A stretch of DNA of 64,000 nt from Pelecanus crispus (taxonomy: Eukaryota > Chordata > Aves > Pelecaniformes > Pelecanidae), in contig NC_134649.1 in the NCBI RefSeq assembly GCF_030463565.1, forward strand, positions 134,001-198,000, read 5' to 3'. Position numbers and translations under genes: made by a program. The notes under the pieces are model-generated. The model ran no database searches and was not told the origin of the DNA. It saw only the letters and a program-made list of their open reading frames with translations. Below are positions 39,101 to 51,131 of this stretch, piece by piece. Numbering within the stretch: the first letter of the stretch is position 1; each line of letters begins with the position of its first letter.

Positions 39101-42100
39101 ACCCAGCGTGTTCCTAAACCATACTCTTCTTGATGATGAAAGAGAGATACTTCTGAAGCAGTACCTCCTCACTGCATTTTTGCCCTTATATTCATCCATA
39201 TGCATCTGCTATTCAATATTGGGGGAACTTGTATACCAAGCTAAATTGATGCAGTGTAACTGTTCTTCTGACTGTCATACTATCTCAATTCACAGAGACC
39301 ATGATTTTCAGTCTTTGGTTCAGAGTTATCACAAAGGCACAATGACCTGTTGCAAGCCACTGAATGGGAAAGCCTGAAAAAAACCACACCCCAACAACAA
39401 CAACAAACAACCATTAAATGGCAACAGAATAATCTAACACTAACAAAGCTGCTGCTCTTCCTGGTCCACAAAGTATCTCAGACCCTGGTGATTCAGATTT
39501 TGTGTGCAGTCTCCAAAATCTGTCACTGAAGCTTTTTTTTCCCCCTAATTTGAAAAACTACAGCATGATTCAATTGTACCACTTATAAACAATATTCAAA
39601 GCTTTCCCTAAATATCATCAGAGAGGCAGCCTCCAAACTTTGGATAAGAAGTTGCTAAGACACATCTAAATACCACAAACTAAGAACTTAAATCTGAAAT
39701 TCATGACACTACTGTCTTCATTGACAAAACAACCCACCAGATTGCCTACAGCACATTACTTGCTTAGCACCTGTTCCCTAAGCCAACAAAGACTCTACTG
39801 TTAGAGAATGCACTAAATTTAAAAAAAAAACCAAACATTGCATTTCTGGCCAACTGAAATACTCTACTTTCACAGTCAACAACGAATCAGTTTGCTATAA
39901 CATTCTGAAAGAAAGTGATGATCACTAGTTATGGGACGTTAAAGAATGCAAAACCAAAAAAGGTCCCAAACATCTGACTAGTCCTACTGCATTCAGAAGA
40001 ATGGGTACAAAAGTTACATCAATTAAATTGCTATGATAGCTGGTATATTAAGCAATGCTTGACAATTAAGAGTAATTCATATGACTACGTTACTGGGAAA
40101 GTGGAGTTTTTAAATCTAAACAAAGAAGGTAAGAGAACCCCTAAAGGATGGGAATTTTTACATGACTAAACATATACTTAGCTCAAAATAAAGTCACCAC
40201 TGCAGAAGCTTTTCTCAGATGTCAGTGATGTTAAAAAGCTGTGGCCACAAGGATCCATACTCCTTGAAAACAATTTGAGCTCTATTTTGTTTTAAATTAG
40301 GTCAACAGACACTTATAGCAAAGTCTAGCTTGAAAACTGTTATTATCTTTTGCTGGAAGTCTCTCCAAAACGGATGACCCGCATAAGCATTCAAATCTCT
40401 TTTCCACACCTCGCTGTAATCTAACTTCTACAGGCATCAATATTCACCTGTCATTCTTATCTTACAACATAAGATACTACCTTCATCCTATTTTTTAGTA
40501 TCTCAAGTTTCTTCTCACCGGACAGTTATGAAATGGTTATCTTTCTCAAACTTGTCAGCAAATTTGGTATTAAAAACACACATAAGTATTACACTCAATC
40601 CCTTTTCATCCAAGTCTCCATCTAGCACTTCAAAGTCATCTCACCTACTTCTGTTCAGACATAAAGAAGAAAGCTCTTCATCTTGCTCCTTTCTGAAATC
40701 TGCCATTTTGACCTTTCCAAACAGGATCTCATGTTCCAGAAGTCAGCACCGTTCAAGGTCACAAGAACTGAAGAAAAGGGGAGGGAACCATATAAGAACG
40801 AGCTCAAAAGGCTTTCAGGAAGCAACAGCGAAAGCTGCCATAAACAGCAGTAAGGATCAGTTCGTAACTGGAAAATTTAAACAAATAGTTCAGAAAACAT
40901 TAACAAAAAATATTGGACTCATGAGACCGATGAGAGGAGTTTTGAAGAAGTTTTGAAGAAATGTACAGCTCTCAAAAAAAACCCCAACATAAATTGGCAC
41001 AGAAAATAAGAGAGATGTCCCTCACTGACAAAGAATAGAGAATTATTCAGACCGGTTACCAACTGAGTACGTAAAGGGAAAAAGAAGGCAGAGTGTTAGA
41101 AAATGTTCTTTTAAGCAGTGCATCTTACACTAATTTCTCAAAAGGAAAAACTAGAAAACATTATCACTTGAACAAAGCTCTGCAGAACAGACTATAGGGC
41201 TATATAACAATACCATGACCTCCAAGTGGAAAGAGAAATTCTATCTAGCCCACAACTTTATAGGTTCCACAAATCAAAATCACAGACTGGTCAATCTGAA
41301 CCATCTATCAGATGGCTCACAAACATCTTCCCTGTTAGACATTTAATTCTAATAGCACTGCACAAGTCTATTGATCTTCCATTGTACTCGTAACTGAAGG
41401 ACTTGGGTAACTCCCAGAGCAAATCAGTGAAGAGTTAAATAAACCTCTACTAACATACCAGTCTGTTCAGGAGATGTAAAGACAACCATCACCTATTGAA
41501 AACTAATGTTTTCAGACCCTCAACTTTCATAATCACCAGCTTCAGGAGACTGGAAGTCACCTACTTTCATCGTAAGAGGGGAGAAAACTCTCTCTCACTC
41601 TCTGATCCTGCAGTTTAATGAAGGATAACTTAGATCTCAAAAACTTGTACAATTCAAGACAAAGCTCTAGTAAAACTTTGTTTTCTATTACTTTCTCATT
41701 TGAGGAATACAGAACTCCATGTTTTAAAATGAAGCCAACTAAGAGGCAAAAGCTCCACAAAACTCACCTATAGCATCCCACATTTCTTGTCTAACTACAC
41801 AACAGCATGTTAGAGGGATTTCAATGCATCATGACAATACCTGCCAAGCCACACTTTACACAAGTGAAAAGCCATTCTACTTAAAATAATCTCAAGATAA
41901 ATTTGCTGTATTAGTTTCTAGCTCAAAGCTGCTCTATACACCCTCACAAAGAAAATTCTCCTCCGAGAATAAAAAAAGGAAAAAAAAAAAAAAAAGTAAG
42001 GAGAGCTACAAGAGGGAAAGTACAGACTACTACACACCCTTTTTCTTTCAAGGACACTACTGTTGTTGCTTCTGGGGGGGAAGGTACAAAAATCCCTGAG

Positions 42101-45100
42101 CATTACCAAGGTCACATTCTGAGTTTTCAAAGTTGGTCTGCGTTTCTGCCATAGAACAGCAAGAGCGCGTTAGGAACAAGAATTACCTTATCATTCTTGC
42201 CTGCAGTAGTGTGACAAGGGGGAAAAAAGAAAAGGCACGTTATGCATGTAACACAGTAACTTGTAGTGCTGCTCTTAAGAGACACCGTTCAACACGCATC
42301 CAAGATCAGTGCTCCCTGAAAACACTGAGGACTGTACACAGCTGTCCTTGACATTATTCAAAATATACACCTGTGAACTACTAACCTAAATTCACTTACC
42401 ACTGGAAGGACTGGGGGATTTAGCAGTTGCCTTCTCCTGTGGCTGCATCTCCTCTTCTTGCTCCAGATTCCTTGTCGTAACGGTATCCTCCATATTCTTT
42501 GGCACCTGATTCTCCTGCTGAGTCACCAGCGTGTCAACCCCTCTCTCTTGAAGTGGTGGCTGACTCCCTATTATCATTATGTGTCCTAATTCTGAACAAC
42601 CCGGATGTTTTTTGGTACACAACGCCACTTCCGATGGAACGTCACACTTAAGAAACAAATTGTTGTGCTGTTCCAGTAACTCCCCTACAGAAGGCTTAGA
42701 CAAAACTTTATTAAGCTTTGGCATGTCTTCCGAAGCAGCCTTAAAGGACAGTTTATCCATGCTCTTTGCCTCTCCAGTGCCAAAAGTACAACTTTTTGAA
42801 GTTTCTTTTTCCCGGCTTTCTGGACCAATCTCTTCTAGTTCTTGGGCCTGATCAGATGAATTTTTGCTATTTTTACAAGAACCATCAGCAAATTCCACTT
42901 CCATATCTTCATGACACTGCACTTCCCTTTCAAGAATAAACCTCTGAGAAAGCATTACATTAACAAGGGACCCATCTTCATTTATTTGCTTCTCTTTTAC
43001 TTGCAGTTTTTCTTCTTGTTCTTCACACTGAGTCTCAGGAACTGCCTCAGTTTCAGAAGTCTCTTCCGATGGATAATCCTCAGACTGTGCTTCTCCACCC
43101 TGAGTGTATGACAAAATCTCAGGCAGACCAGACTGATCTGCAGCAGCCTGACTTCCAGACATACGCTCAGTCTCCTGATGAGCTGTAGGGGCTAATGACC
43201 CATCTCCTGCTACATCTGCACTAACTACCTGCATTACAGGCTTTCCTGCAGCCTGCAAATCATCCTTTTTTGCTTTTTCACAGTTTTCAGAGAGGGCTTG
43301 ATCACCTGCATCCAGCCTCAGTTTTATGTTGTCATTGTCCACAGAACAGAGTCTCAAGTCTGAGGCCTTGCATTCAGAAATCATCTCTACCTGTGTGATT
43401 TCACTATCTTGGCCCATGTTCAGAGAGCCTGAACTGACCTCTGTATTTGTGGGCTGGCTACATTCACTTGCAGAAAGCATCAGCTTACAGGACTCAGAAG
43501 CCTGTGACACAGAGTCACCTGTAGACATCTTTGACAAAGCATCTGTGGGTCCAGAGAGATCTCCTGGTAAGGATAAATGGGTTAAAGCAGCAGCTTTTTC
43601 TTCTCCTTCATGCTTCTTCTCTGGGGTCTGAGTTGGAACAAAGATATCCTAAAATGAAAAAAGTGGGACACAGAGCATCAGGGCATGCAAAGTAGACCTG
43701 TTTATTTGTTATTCCCAAAACATTACACTGGATTGTGGAGCAGAACAACCTCCACACAAAACCACAGATTCAAAACAAAACCAAACCAAAACAACCAACC
43801 ACAAACTCCCCCCCCATTTATATGATTCATAATTGCCCTGTTCTTGCTGAGAAAAATTATCACCACCCATTACTTTTTAGTACCTCTGTGGCAAAGTCCT
43901 TGGTACACCTCTCACACTACCAAATCATGAAGTACAGGTCAAGTATGGCAAATTAGTAGCTACTTTAGTCAAACAAGTAAGGGTTCTAGAAAGATTTTCT
44001 GGAGGAGTCTTTTATATTAGCATGAAAGCCACTTTCAGGTAAGGAGAAGCCCTGCTTCGACTACTGAAGTCTCTAGTACAACCTTTATTTTCTGCCTTAA
44101 GTTGATGAAATTTGTAATATTAAGCTATAAAGCCACCAACCGTCTGTTAAATCCCTTTGAACAATAGTAACTTCCAGAATCAAAAAGCACAAAGGAAACC
44201 ACAGATAATAAGAATAAGCAACTTGAAAAATGCAGTAAACGAAGTCTAGCCTTGTAGGAGAATACAAATGCTGTATTACAAAACAGCCTCACTTTCTCCA
44301 CAACAAATGATGCTAAGGACTATCCTGATAAAAGTCTAATTTATGATGCAGTTTGAGATGCAGGATGCCCAGTTCAGCATCAGAAAGCAGCAGCCTTTCA
44401 AAGAGAGAAAGGAAAAAAAAAAAAAAAAAGCACAAAAAGGGTTTCTAGCATAGATTAGAAGAGAACAAATTCTAAGTTCAGTAACTCACTATGCCCTCTT
44501 AAGCTGTTCCGCATTTTCTCTGTGGGACAAACCGCCACACAGTATGATCAATGTGTAACTGTGACTGGTGGGAACAGGGAAGCTCATGAGAACCAGCTTA
44601 GCAGGGAAGTTCAACACAGAAGCACAGAGGCTGACTCAAACACACATCTTCTGCAACAGCCATATAAAAACCTCAGAAGAGGTATCTACATGAACCCTTA
44701 CATGAGAGAACTCTGGTTGTGATGGTATAGATAAAGATCCAGGAAAGAAGGTGGGGGTGCTCTGGGACACTGGAGTCGAAGCCTGTGGCGGGACAAGAGG
44801 TCCTGGTGGGATGCATGGGATAGCCATCTCCACTAGCTTATCTCCTCTCTGCTTCTGCATCAGCTCTCTTCCTTCTGCAGGGATAGATATATCCATCTGT
44901 TCATCTGGTTTGAAAGAACAGAAAACACATTACTAGCAAATTCTTGCATTGTACCTAAAGTTTCCAACATTCTATTAAGAGACTTGTCTTCAGTGGTGTA
45001 CGCAACTTTCTCATACTTTAATGGGTGAATCTAAGATCTTCTCTCCAGGTGAGTTCTTTTGGGGGGTGGGGGGAGTGGAATCCACAGAAAATTTAAATTT

Positions 45101-48100
45101 AAGAGGGGGGAGAAAGTGTTTTGTTAAGAATTCATATAACTATTTTGCTACAGGTCTACAACTTCTACAGTTAGAAAAGGTATCCGAAATTTATAAAAAG
45201 CGTTTCTCTGAGTTTTTTTTTCCTTTTGCTATCTTTATTAAAATGCAACCAAATTCAGACCCTGGCTAACAAAATACCTATTCTAAAAGTACTTCACGTT
45301 CTGTGACAGGAATCTCACAGAAAACAATGGTGATCTTGTTATCATACTAAAAGCGTGCCTGGATGGATATCTTATCCCTGATGGCGAACAGGTGCATAGA
45401 GAAAATGTTTCAGAACCAAGGTATCATATAGAACAATCCCTCTTTTGGCATGGCATTCTAGAATACATACATTTAACATACAAAAGCTTTTTAAAATATT
45501 GTGCAAGTCATTCAAGTTAAGGTAAAATGTTATGATGCAGTCTTACTCCATCCTTTCTGTTGCCTTAACAGTATATACTTACTACAGATCTCTGCCTATA
45601 GCAAGAATGGCTTGTCCCTAAGAAAGGAGGACAACTGCAAGCAGCAATCTGTATCCCATATGACATATTTCCCATCTTTCAAGTGAAGGGAAGCTAGCCG
45701 ATGGTACTAATTTTATTATGATAGCTATGCAGGAAATATCGACAGCACATCAGCATCTGAGTCACAAATACAGAACTCCCTTCATCTACCTCTTTCAGTG
45801 TTCTCAATCCTGCTTTACTCTTTAAATATAATTTTAGCAGGTTTTGAAAAGGGTGCATGCTCAGACTAAACCACAGAGCACAGAAACACAATGACAGACC
45901 AGTATGCAGAAAACTTTACCTTTTGCTTGCTCCTGTTCAGTAGGACTGCTGGGGACAAGAGCATTGGATCCAAAGGCATCAGGAGAAGGAATAACTAGGC
46001 CTGAAGAGACACTGCAGACCAAGAAAAGGGAATATGGAAAAGACCACACATCACTAGAAAATGCATTAACTTCTCCCCAAATGCACCTCCAGCTTGTCAC
46101 AATAGGAGTCTTCCATAAAAGAGAAGACTTGTTCGCTAGCAAGAGACTTGAGAAATGGCCATTGACCACATGAGCATCATTAGTTCACCGCAAAATAGAA
46201 CCATGCTCCTCTCATAGTGCAAAATTAAAACATCGATTACTTAAAATCAAGCACAAGTCCTTGAATAAAGAAAAGAGTGGTGGAAATGCACTATTGCAAT
46301 GAAGCTATTGCAACAGTCTGGGGATTTTTTGCTTACGTGGAATGACTCTCCTGTACAGACTCTCCCTGTCCAGAGAGCTGCAGGAGTTGCAGACTGCGGG
46401 CAGGGGTGCACGCCAGAGAACTTCCCTCTTCCACCCTGGTTATTGGACAGCCACTCCCTGCAGTGGTTTTGAACAAAAGGAAGTAAGATTAGAAAAGTGG
46501 CCAATAACCAAGTCGATCAGAAAATTCTGAGGAATGATATTCACACTACTGCACAGTTACTTCTTAGGTAGGCAAGGACAAGCTGATTCTCACACAGAGG
46601 TTGGAGAAGGACTGCACATGAAAGTTCAGTATGTGAAATGTGAGCATAATATAGTTAATATGAAGAAGGTAAGTTTGTATCTACAGAATACATTTTTACC
46701 AGGCCAGACTGTACAAGTCTTCCTACTTGGGAATTTTAAAAGAAAAATCCCCAATGGCTCCAATATCAGCACACTTGACCCAACACTAGAATGCAAATAC
46801 AGGCAAGGTTCTTAAAAGAAAAGACACCTTGCACTGACCACTGACTCAGTGCGAGTAGGAGGCTGTTATTGAACCTTCTGGATACAGAGGGTTCACGCAC
46901 AAGACTGTACTGGTATAGACACAGTTGTGCACATATTAAAACTAAACAAAAAGCGTAAAGCATGACTAAATGAAGTCTCACTTTATAAACTGTGACAAAG
47001 TTGCCTTTCAAAACTTTATTTTCTAGGCCTTTCATTATTAAGATTGTTAAGAACCTTTGTATTTCTTCATTAGCCTTTCAGTTATCTACCAAAACCAGAT
47101 ATAGACATCCTCCTAGCAAGACATACACTGATGACCTCTCTCCTGATCCTATTTCATGTAATCATTTCTCTTACAGGGAAGGAACATTAACCTAGATGAT
47201 AAATAAGACCGATCAAAACTGTGGTACAAAGATTTTGATTGCAGAATCCTATCCTATCCCAAACAGGAAGGCCAATTCAGAGGAGTAAGGTGGAATGTTT
47301 TGCCAAAGCTACCCAGCATAAAAAAGTCTACAATATTTGCCTAGGCTACTTATCCACACTTTAGATTCCGTGTCACTACAAAGGGTGAGCATTATTATTG
47401 CCAGTTTCAGAGGAGGGCAAAAGGGGTTTTTTTTTGTTCCGTTCTTCAAGGGGCACAGAAAGAAAGGAAATGAAATGTATTTAACAAGCCAGTGTAACTG
47501 TTCTAACAAGAAGTGACATCTAGACATTGCTCCATAGTATACTGAAAGAGGTTGTGGCCTTTCATTTCCAAAGTGTTCTCAATTTTAGCAGAAATTACAT
47601 GAAAAATATTCACAGCACTCTGCACCCTAAAAGACTACATGCCTAAAACGATGGTAGGGATGATGATTATGATGATCTTTGGGATGGACATTTTGGCTCT
47701 ACTTGTCTATTGTTACCTGTTGCATTATTCTCAGGAAACATCTCTTCCTGAGTTGACAAGATATCCGACTCCTCATGACCAGAATCAAGGGATTTCTCAG
47801 TTTTAGTGGGGTCACAGACAGGCTTTTGTTTCCTGGTATGTTCTTCTGCTTCCTGCAGAATTCTGGGAAAGCAAGACACAGTCACTGAAGTGAGAAATTC
47901 GAAGTATGAAGTAATACTGCAACATTGTAAAGAAAATTTATTAGCACAGCTGAAAAGTATTCACTTGTGTATACCACGGGGGGGGGGGGGGGGGGGGGAA
48001 GACCAACCTCTCTCTCCTGACAAAATAACATGTTCATCCTTGACAAGTTACATTTTCAGAATTGTTTTGTAAGTTTTCTACCAGTCTAAGTGATGCTTAA

Positions 48101-50983
48101 ATGGAATGCAGACTGTTCTACTGACTTCTATTCAGTGTGGGTTCTAGGAATTTTATTTCACCCCCTTTTTAATATTATTTTGTGGCAGAATATGACAATA
48201 CAAGATGAGCTAAATATTATTCTATCTGGCATGGAAGATATAAAGAGAATTTTCAACAAACTGAAGTTTCGCATTTAAAAATAATTAAAACTATAAAGCT
48301 TACAATAGGAAATACTGAAAAGCATTCTGGAATAGCCACCACGGCCTCTAGATTTCTCCTGTGAGGGCAAAGCCCGTGCTGCAGTGATTAAGTTATCTTA
48401 AAATAACTTACATGGAACTAGTACTTTTAATATATTCCAGTCGTTTAACTGAAGAAAATTATTAATATGTTTTATTTTCCAGTGCACTTCTCCCTTAAAA
48501 ATAAACCTATTGATATCTTTGTGTGTAAGAGTTTGACACCACCTCTTTTCTCAGCTAGGAACAGTGAAAGCACTCCTTAGTCAGCACTGCTGCAAAAAGG
48601 TCTCATCAGTACTTCATCTTTCCCTTCACTTTTCTCTTTTGCCTTGAAGCCTGAAACCTCCTACATCTAAAAGTAAAAAGGGCACAAATCAACTTCCAGA
48701 ATGTCAGCAAGACACGTACAAAGAACACAGACTGTTTTACCTTTCAGACTTCTCCGGCTGGCCTTCCAAAGCGGTACGTACTTCTGTGCTGGAGACAGTT
48801 TCCGTGCTGTCCCCACAAAGTTCTAGCAAGAGAGAGAGAAAAAAATATTTGCTACTCAGGTCACCTGGATTAATGTACAAAGAGAAGAAAGTGTAATTCT
48901 CTAAATTACACAAGTACCAAGAGAAGATTTAGATGAAAAAAAAAATTAATCTTGAACTATCAATGATAACAACAAGAATAAAAAAGGACAGGATGAAGTT
49001 TTTATCAGGGAGGGAATTCTATATCAGATTGTCTGAATGTTCTAGAAACAAATTAGGAAAGAGAGGTGCAAGAATCAATGACAGCACTTGGACAGCTACA
49101 AGAAAGCAAATGAACAAGTGCAAAGCAAAGAGAAGGCAAAATTCTTTTCAACTACCAATGAGCTGTGAACACATTTTTGAAAACTACTAACACTGTATTT
49201 CCTGTCAAAGAAACATAACATAGCATCTATAATTTAAGGAAACCAGAGAGAATTGACAGAGCAACAAAAGGACATCTAAGGTAATTTGCACATACCATCT
49301 TTAGTATCGTTCTTCACAAGTCTGGAAAAAGGGGCAGCAGCTCCAGGGTGAAACTGATGCCTAGCATCTCCTTCACTGGGCACAAAGTCACTCTCGAAGT
49401 CCTGGCTCTGTGAGAGCTCTAGAGCTCCAAAAGGCAGCTGTGACATGCCTGTATCTAACACCAAACATCCATAACTAATATATATACACCCCCCAAAAAA
49501 AATTGAAGAGCCATCTATCACTTTACAAGGGCAAAAGATACACCCTCTAACAAGAAAAGTATTTAGGCTATTGCTGAAACTCCGAATAAACTAACATACT
49601 CTGATCTCAGCTGCGCTAATTAAAAATACGGCCACAGAACAGGGACACTGGTCATTAACTCAGAAACCAGCGTTAATCAGCAAGGTCTTATGTAATGCCA
49701 TTAGGTACTGCAGCACATTTGGGTTCTGTGATGAGAAAACAATCCTGATAATACATAGCGTGTGCCTGAAAGTCCTTTGATGACAACAACCATTATGCCA
49801 GTTCTTTACTTTGCCATAAGAAGGCTTCATCTCCTAATGGTCACAATACATCTGTGCCTCTTTTAAGCCATTTCCTGTCTCCAAGATCCTTGTTAACAAT
49901 GATATGAAATTACCTTTTTTTTTTTTTTTTTCAAATGCCAAAGCATACAGATCAACTTCTGGAAAAAAGACACCAATTGCTGACCCATTATTACCGGCAC
50001 AACCACCCCTAGTGAGACAAGTGACGCAGCCGAACTGAAAAACTACACAGATGGTTGAGCAGATTCACAGCCCCAAGAAGAGACCTGAAAGGGAGGATTT
50101 ACCTTCTATACACGGTGAAGTAGTACAGTCCTCAACATCACCTTCACCTCCTTCTCCAGCCTCTCCAAGGGCACTGCAACAGAAAGACTTAATCGCACCG
50201 CTCTGGGCTTTCCTGCAGGCTGCCTTCTTACGGCCCACTTGTGTTCTGAGGGGCTGCTTCGCGGCTGCAGCACCTGAGCAGGGCTCCCAAGCGCTCCGAA
50301 CCGCGCAGCCCGCCGCGGGCCGGGCCACCGGCGCCTGCGGCACCACCCCGGGCCGGGCGCGGCCGCAGCGCCGCAGCCAGCACCGAGCCCGTACGTGAAG
50401 CCCGTCCCCGCTTTCACAGGGCGAGAGAGGCCCAGGAGGAGGCGGCCGAGATCCGGCGCGCCTTGCCACGGGATGGCGGCCCCCGCGGCCCGGCCCACGC
50501 ACCTGCTCTCCCCGCCGGGCGCTGCCACCTCCTCAGCGACGCGGCCCTGCGGGCCAGCGGCGGCCGGGCGGCCGGGGCTCTCCATCGGCTCTGCAAGCAC
50601 AGCGCCGTTAGCACGGCTGCGGCTCCCCGGGCACGCCGCAGCTCCGCGCCCAGCTCTTACCTGCGGGTCGCTCCCGGGACGCCCCGCCACCCGCGGGAGC
50701 CCGGCTGCCGGCAGGACCGCAGACGATCTCCTGCAAGACAGGCACACGGGCCGCGTCAGGGCAGGGCCGGGCCGGGCCGGGCCGGGCCGCCCCCGCCCCG
50801 GGCGCTCACCAGCACGGGGCTCGGGCTCCGCCGGGCCGGCAGCCGGCGGGCCAGCACGCCGAGGGAGGCCTGCTCCGCGTCCTCCTGCGCGCCCGCGCTC
50901 CCGGGCTGCGAGTCCTCCACGATCAGGCGGGGCGTGCCCTGCTGCGAGAAGCCGGGGTCCAGCTGGCTGCCGCCGCGCTCCAT
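21176..50983 (-). CDS. TP53BP1: TP53BP1, tumour suppressor p53-binding protein 1 (complete, 27 coding exons)
   Basis: Exons in transcript order: 50810-50983, 50661-50730, 50503-50590, 50103-50173, 49296-49448, 48741-48822, 47717-47862, 46337-46457, 45920-46011, 44702-44904, 42400-43648, 35050-35169, 34188-34424, 33587-33644, 32280-32372, 30638-31139, 29475-29627, 27880-28172, 27370-27546, 26704-27125, 26381-26572, 25682-25885, 24890-25102, 24174-24268, 22962-23161, 21975-22120, 21176-21363. All have GT-AG ends and compatible phases. The total is 5742 nt, or 1913 residues (human about 1972). The nuclear protein is recruited to double-strand breaks, reads H4K20me2 and H2AK15ub, and steers repair to end joining. 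Order: SQ/TQ-rich N-terminus phosphorylated by ATM, LC8-binding motifs, oligomerisation segment, RGR-rich GAR motif, tandem Tudor, UDR/NLS, tandem BRCT. The ATG at 50983 gives [15 protein letters not shown], which aligns with the known start. Confidence 0.96.
23606..24150 (+). mobile_element. Degenerate CR1 LINE, 3' end, in TP53BP1 intron 24
   Basis: The plus strand reads like the familiar CR1 3' terminal region: a block with 'ctggagtattgcatcc', then 'tactggagcag' and 'aagggccgctaagat', then 'gatggagccagactcttctcag', 'ttgcccagatacgttgtgg' and a final ATTCTGTG (24133-24140), the CR1 tail octamer. It carries many small changes and an inserted T/A run near 23938-23963, so it is old and inactive. 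It lies antisense to TP53BP1 and its tail ends about 25 bases from the exon 24 donor. Confidence 0.85.
24420..24441. repeat. Poly(A) run in TP53BP1 intron 23
   Basis: About 22 consecutive A on the plus strand (poly-T in the transcript), 150 bases upstream of the exon 24 acceptor. No associated retroposon body was recognised. Confidence 0.75.
25682..25885 (-). other. TP53BP1: TP53BP1 exon 22: ubiquitin-dependent recruitment motif and NLS
   Basis: Encodes two basic clusters, GKRKRRSN and [11 protein letters not shown] followed by [16 protein letters not shown]. The second block is the bipartite nuclear localisation signal plus the UDR, which contacts H2A ubiquitinated on K15. The serine preceding PAKRGRK, a mitotic phosphorylation site, is conserved. 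Confidence 0.92.
26381..27546 (-). other. TP53BP1: TP53BP1 exons 19-21: GAR motif and tandem Tudor domain
   Basis: Exon 19 (27370-27546) ends with the arginine-methylated GAR motif [16 protein letters not shown]. Exons 20 and 21 (26704-27125, 26381-26572) encode the tandem Tudor, about residues 1431-1550. It contains the aromatic-cage elements [13 protein letters not shown] and [11 protein letters not shown], with the W, Y and D needed for H4K20me2 all present. The second Tudor follows with [17 protein letters not shown]. Reader function appears intact. Confidence 0.94.
29475..29627 (-). other. TP53BP1: TP53BP1 exon 17: oligomerisation segment
   Basis: A 51-codon exon, phase 0 at both ends, encoding [16 protein letters not shown], then [15 protein letters not shown] and [15 protein letters not shown]. 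It matches the minimal oligomerisation domain needed for 53BP1 focus formation and is highly conserved. Because both ends are phase 0, skipping it would keep the frame. Confidence 0.9.
30638..31139 (-). other. TP53BP1: TP53BP1 exon 16: LC8 (DYNLL1)-binding QT motifs
   Basis: The exon encodes about 167 residues and carries four TQT/VQT motifs between 30946 and 30701: [25 protein letters not shown] and ANVQTEES. Such motifs bind the dynein light chain LC8 and help 53BP1 oligomerise. From memory, human has counterparts of the last three only. The acceptor is called at 31140/31139, giving [11 protein letters not shown], which fits the conserved RGNLL...FP stretch. A second AG 15 bases downstream also keeps the frame. 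Confidence 0.85.
32393..32413. repeat. (AAAC)n simple repeat in TP53BP1 intron 14
   Basis: Five or so tandem AAAC units immediately upstream of the exon 15 acceptor. On the transcript strand it reads GTTT repeats and may serve as part of the pyrimidine tract. Confidence 0.75.
35170..42399 (-). other. TP53BP1: TP53BP1 intron 11, 7.2 kb
   Basis: The longest intron of the gene. It is AT-rich with scattered A/T runs and AAAAC-type tracts. Several plus-strand open frames occur, the longest being 142 codons near 40528-40956. I find no recognisable exon, RNA gene or repeat family in it. Confidence 0.6.
42400..43648 (-). other. TP53BP1: TP53BP1 large internal exon 11 (SQ/TQ-rich disordered region)
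   Basis: A single 1249-nt open exon encodes residues 401 to about 816, from [11 protein letters not shown] to PSPSSG. It is acidic, Ser/Glu/Gln-rich and low in hydrophobic residues, fitting a disordered scaffold. SQ and TQ dipeptides recur (for example VSQASES, SECSQPT, YTQGG, GSQPPL, VTQQEN), as expected for ATM/ATR substrates that recruit RIF1 and PTIP in this family. It begins in phase 0 and ends with one base. Confidence 0.93.
47978..47998. repeat. 21-base G homopolymer in TP53BP1 intron 6
   Basis: An unbroken run of 21 G on the plus strand (C in the transcript). It is a possible G-quadruplex or a length-unstable mononucleotide tract. The exact length is likely to be unreliable in assemblies. 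Confidence 0.85.
50103..50983 (-). other. TP53BP1: TP53BP1 exons 1-4: GC-rich N-terminal segment
   Basis: Four short exons within or next to the CpG island encode residues 1 to about 134. Exon 1 keeps the ATM-type site VEDSQPG and the FSQQ motif. Exons 2 and 3 are rich in Ala, Gly, Pro and Arg and are poorly conserved except for position and phase. Exon 4 is Gly/Glu-rich. Assignment of exons 2-4 rests on phase (0/1, 1/2, 2/1), consensus splice sites and an unbroken frame into the well-conserved exon 5 ([10 protein letters not shown]). Confidence 0.8.
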
Positions 50984-51104
50984 GCAGGGCGCCGCGGGAG
51001 GCGGAACGCGAGGCGGAGCGCCCGGCGGAGCCCAGGCACGGCCCTACACCGCCCGCCCGCCGCCCAGCCTGACCGGGCCGCCACACCGCGCCACGCTTCC
51101 CGCG

Positions 51105-51116
51105 GCCGCCATCTTG
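51105..51116 (-). promoter_or_regulatory. TP53BP1: YY1-type site CAAGATGGCGGC
   Basis: On the minus strand the sequence reads CAAGATGGCGGC, matching the YY1 consensus found just downstream of start sites in many TATA-less promoters. It lies about 120 bases upstream of the TP53BP1 ATG. Confidence 0.55.
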
Positions 51117-51126
51117 CAGCGCGCCG

Positions 51127-51131
51127 ATTGG
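51127..51131 (-). promoter_or_regulatory. TP53BP1: CCAAT box (NF-Y type)
   Basis: ATTGG on the plus strand, CCAAT on the TP53BP1 strand, about 15 bases upstream of the YY1-type site. The spacing suits a core promoter element for TP53BP1. Confidence 0.5.

Noticed and set aside
40528-40956. 142-codon plus-strand frame in TP53BP1 intron 11
   Set aside because: Ser/Lys-rich, no family likeness, and within chance expectation for this window.
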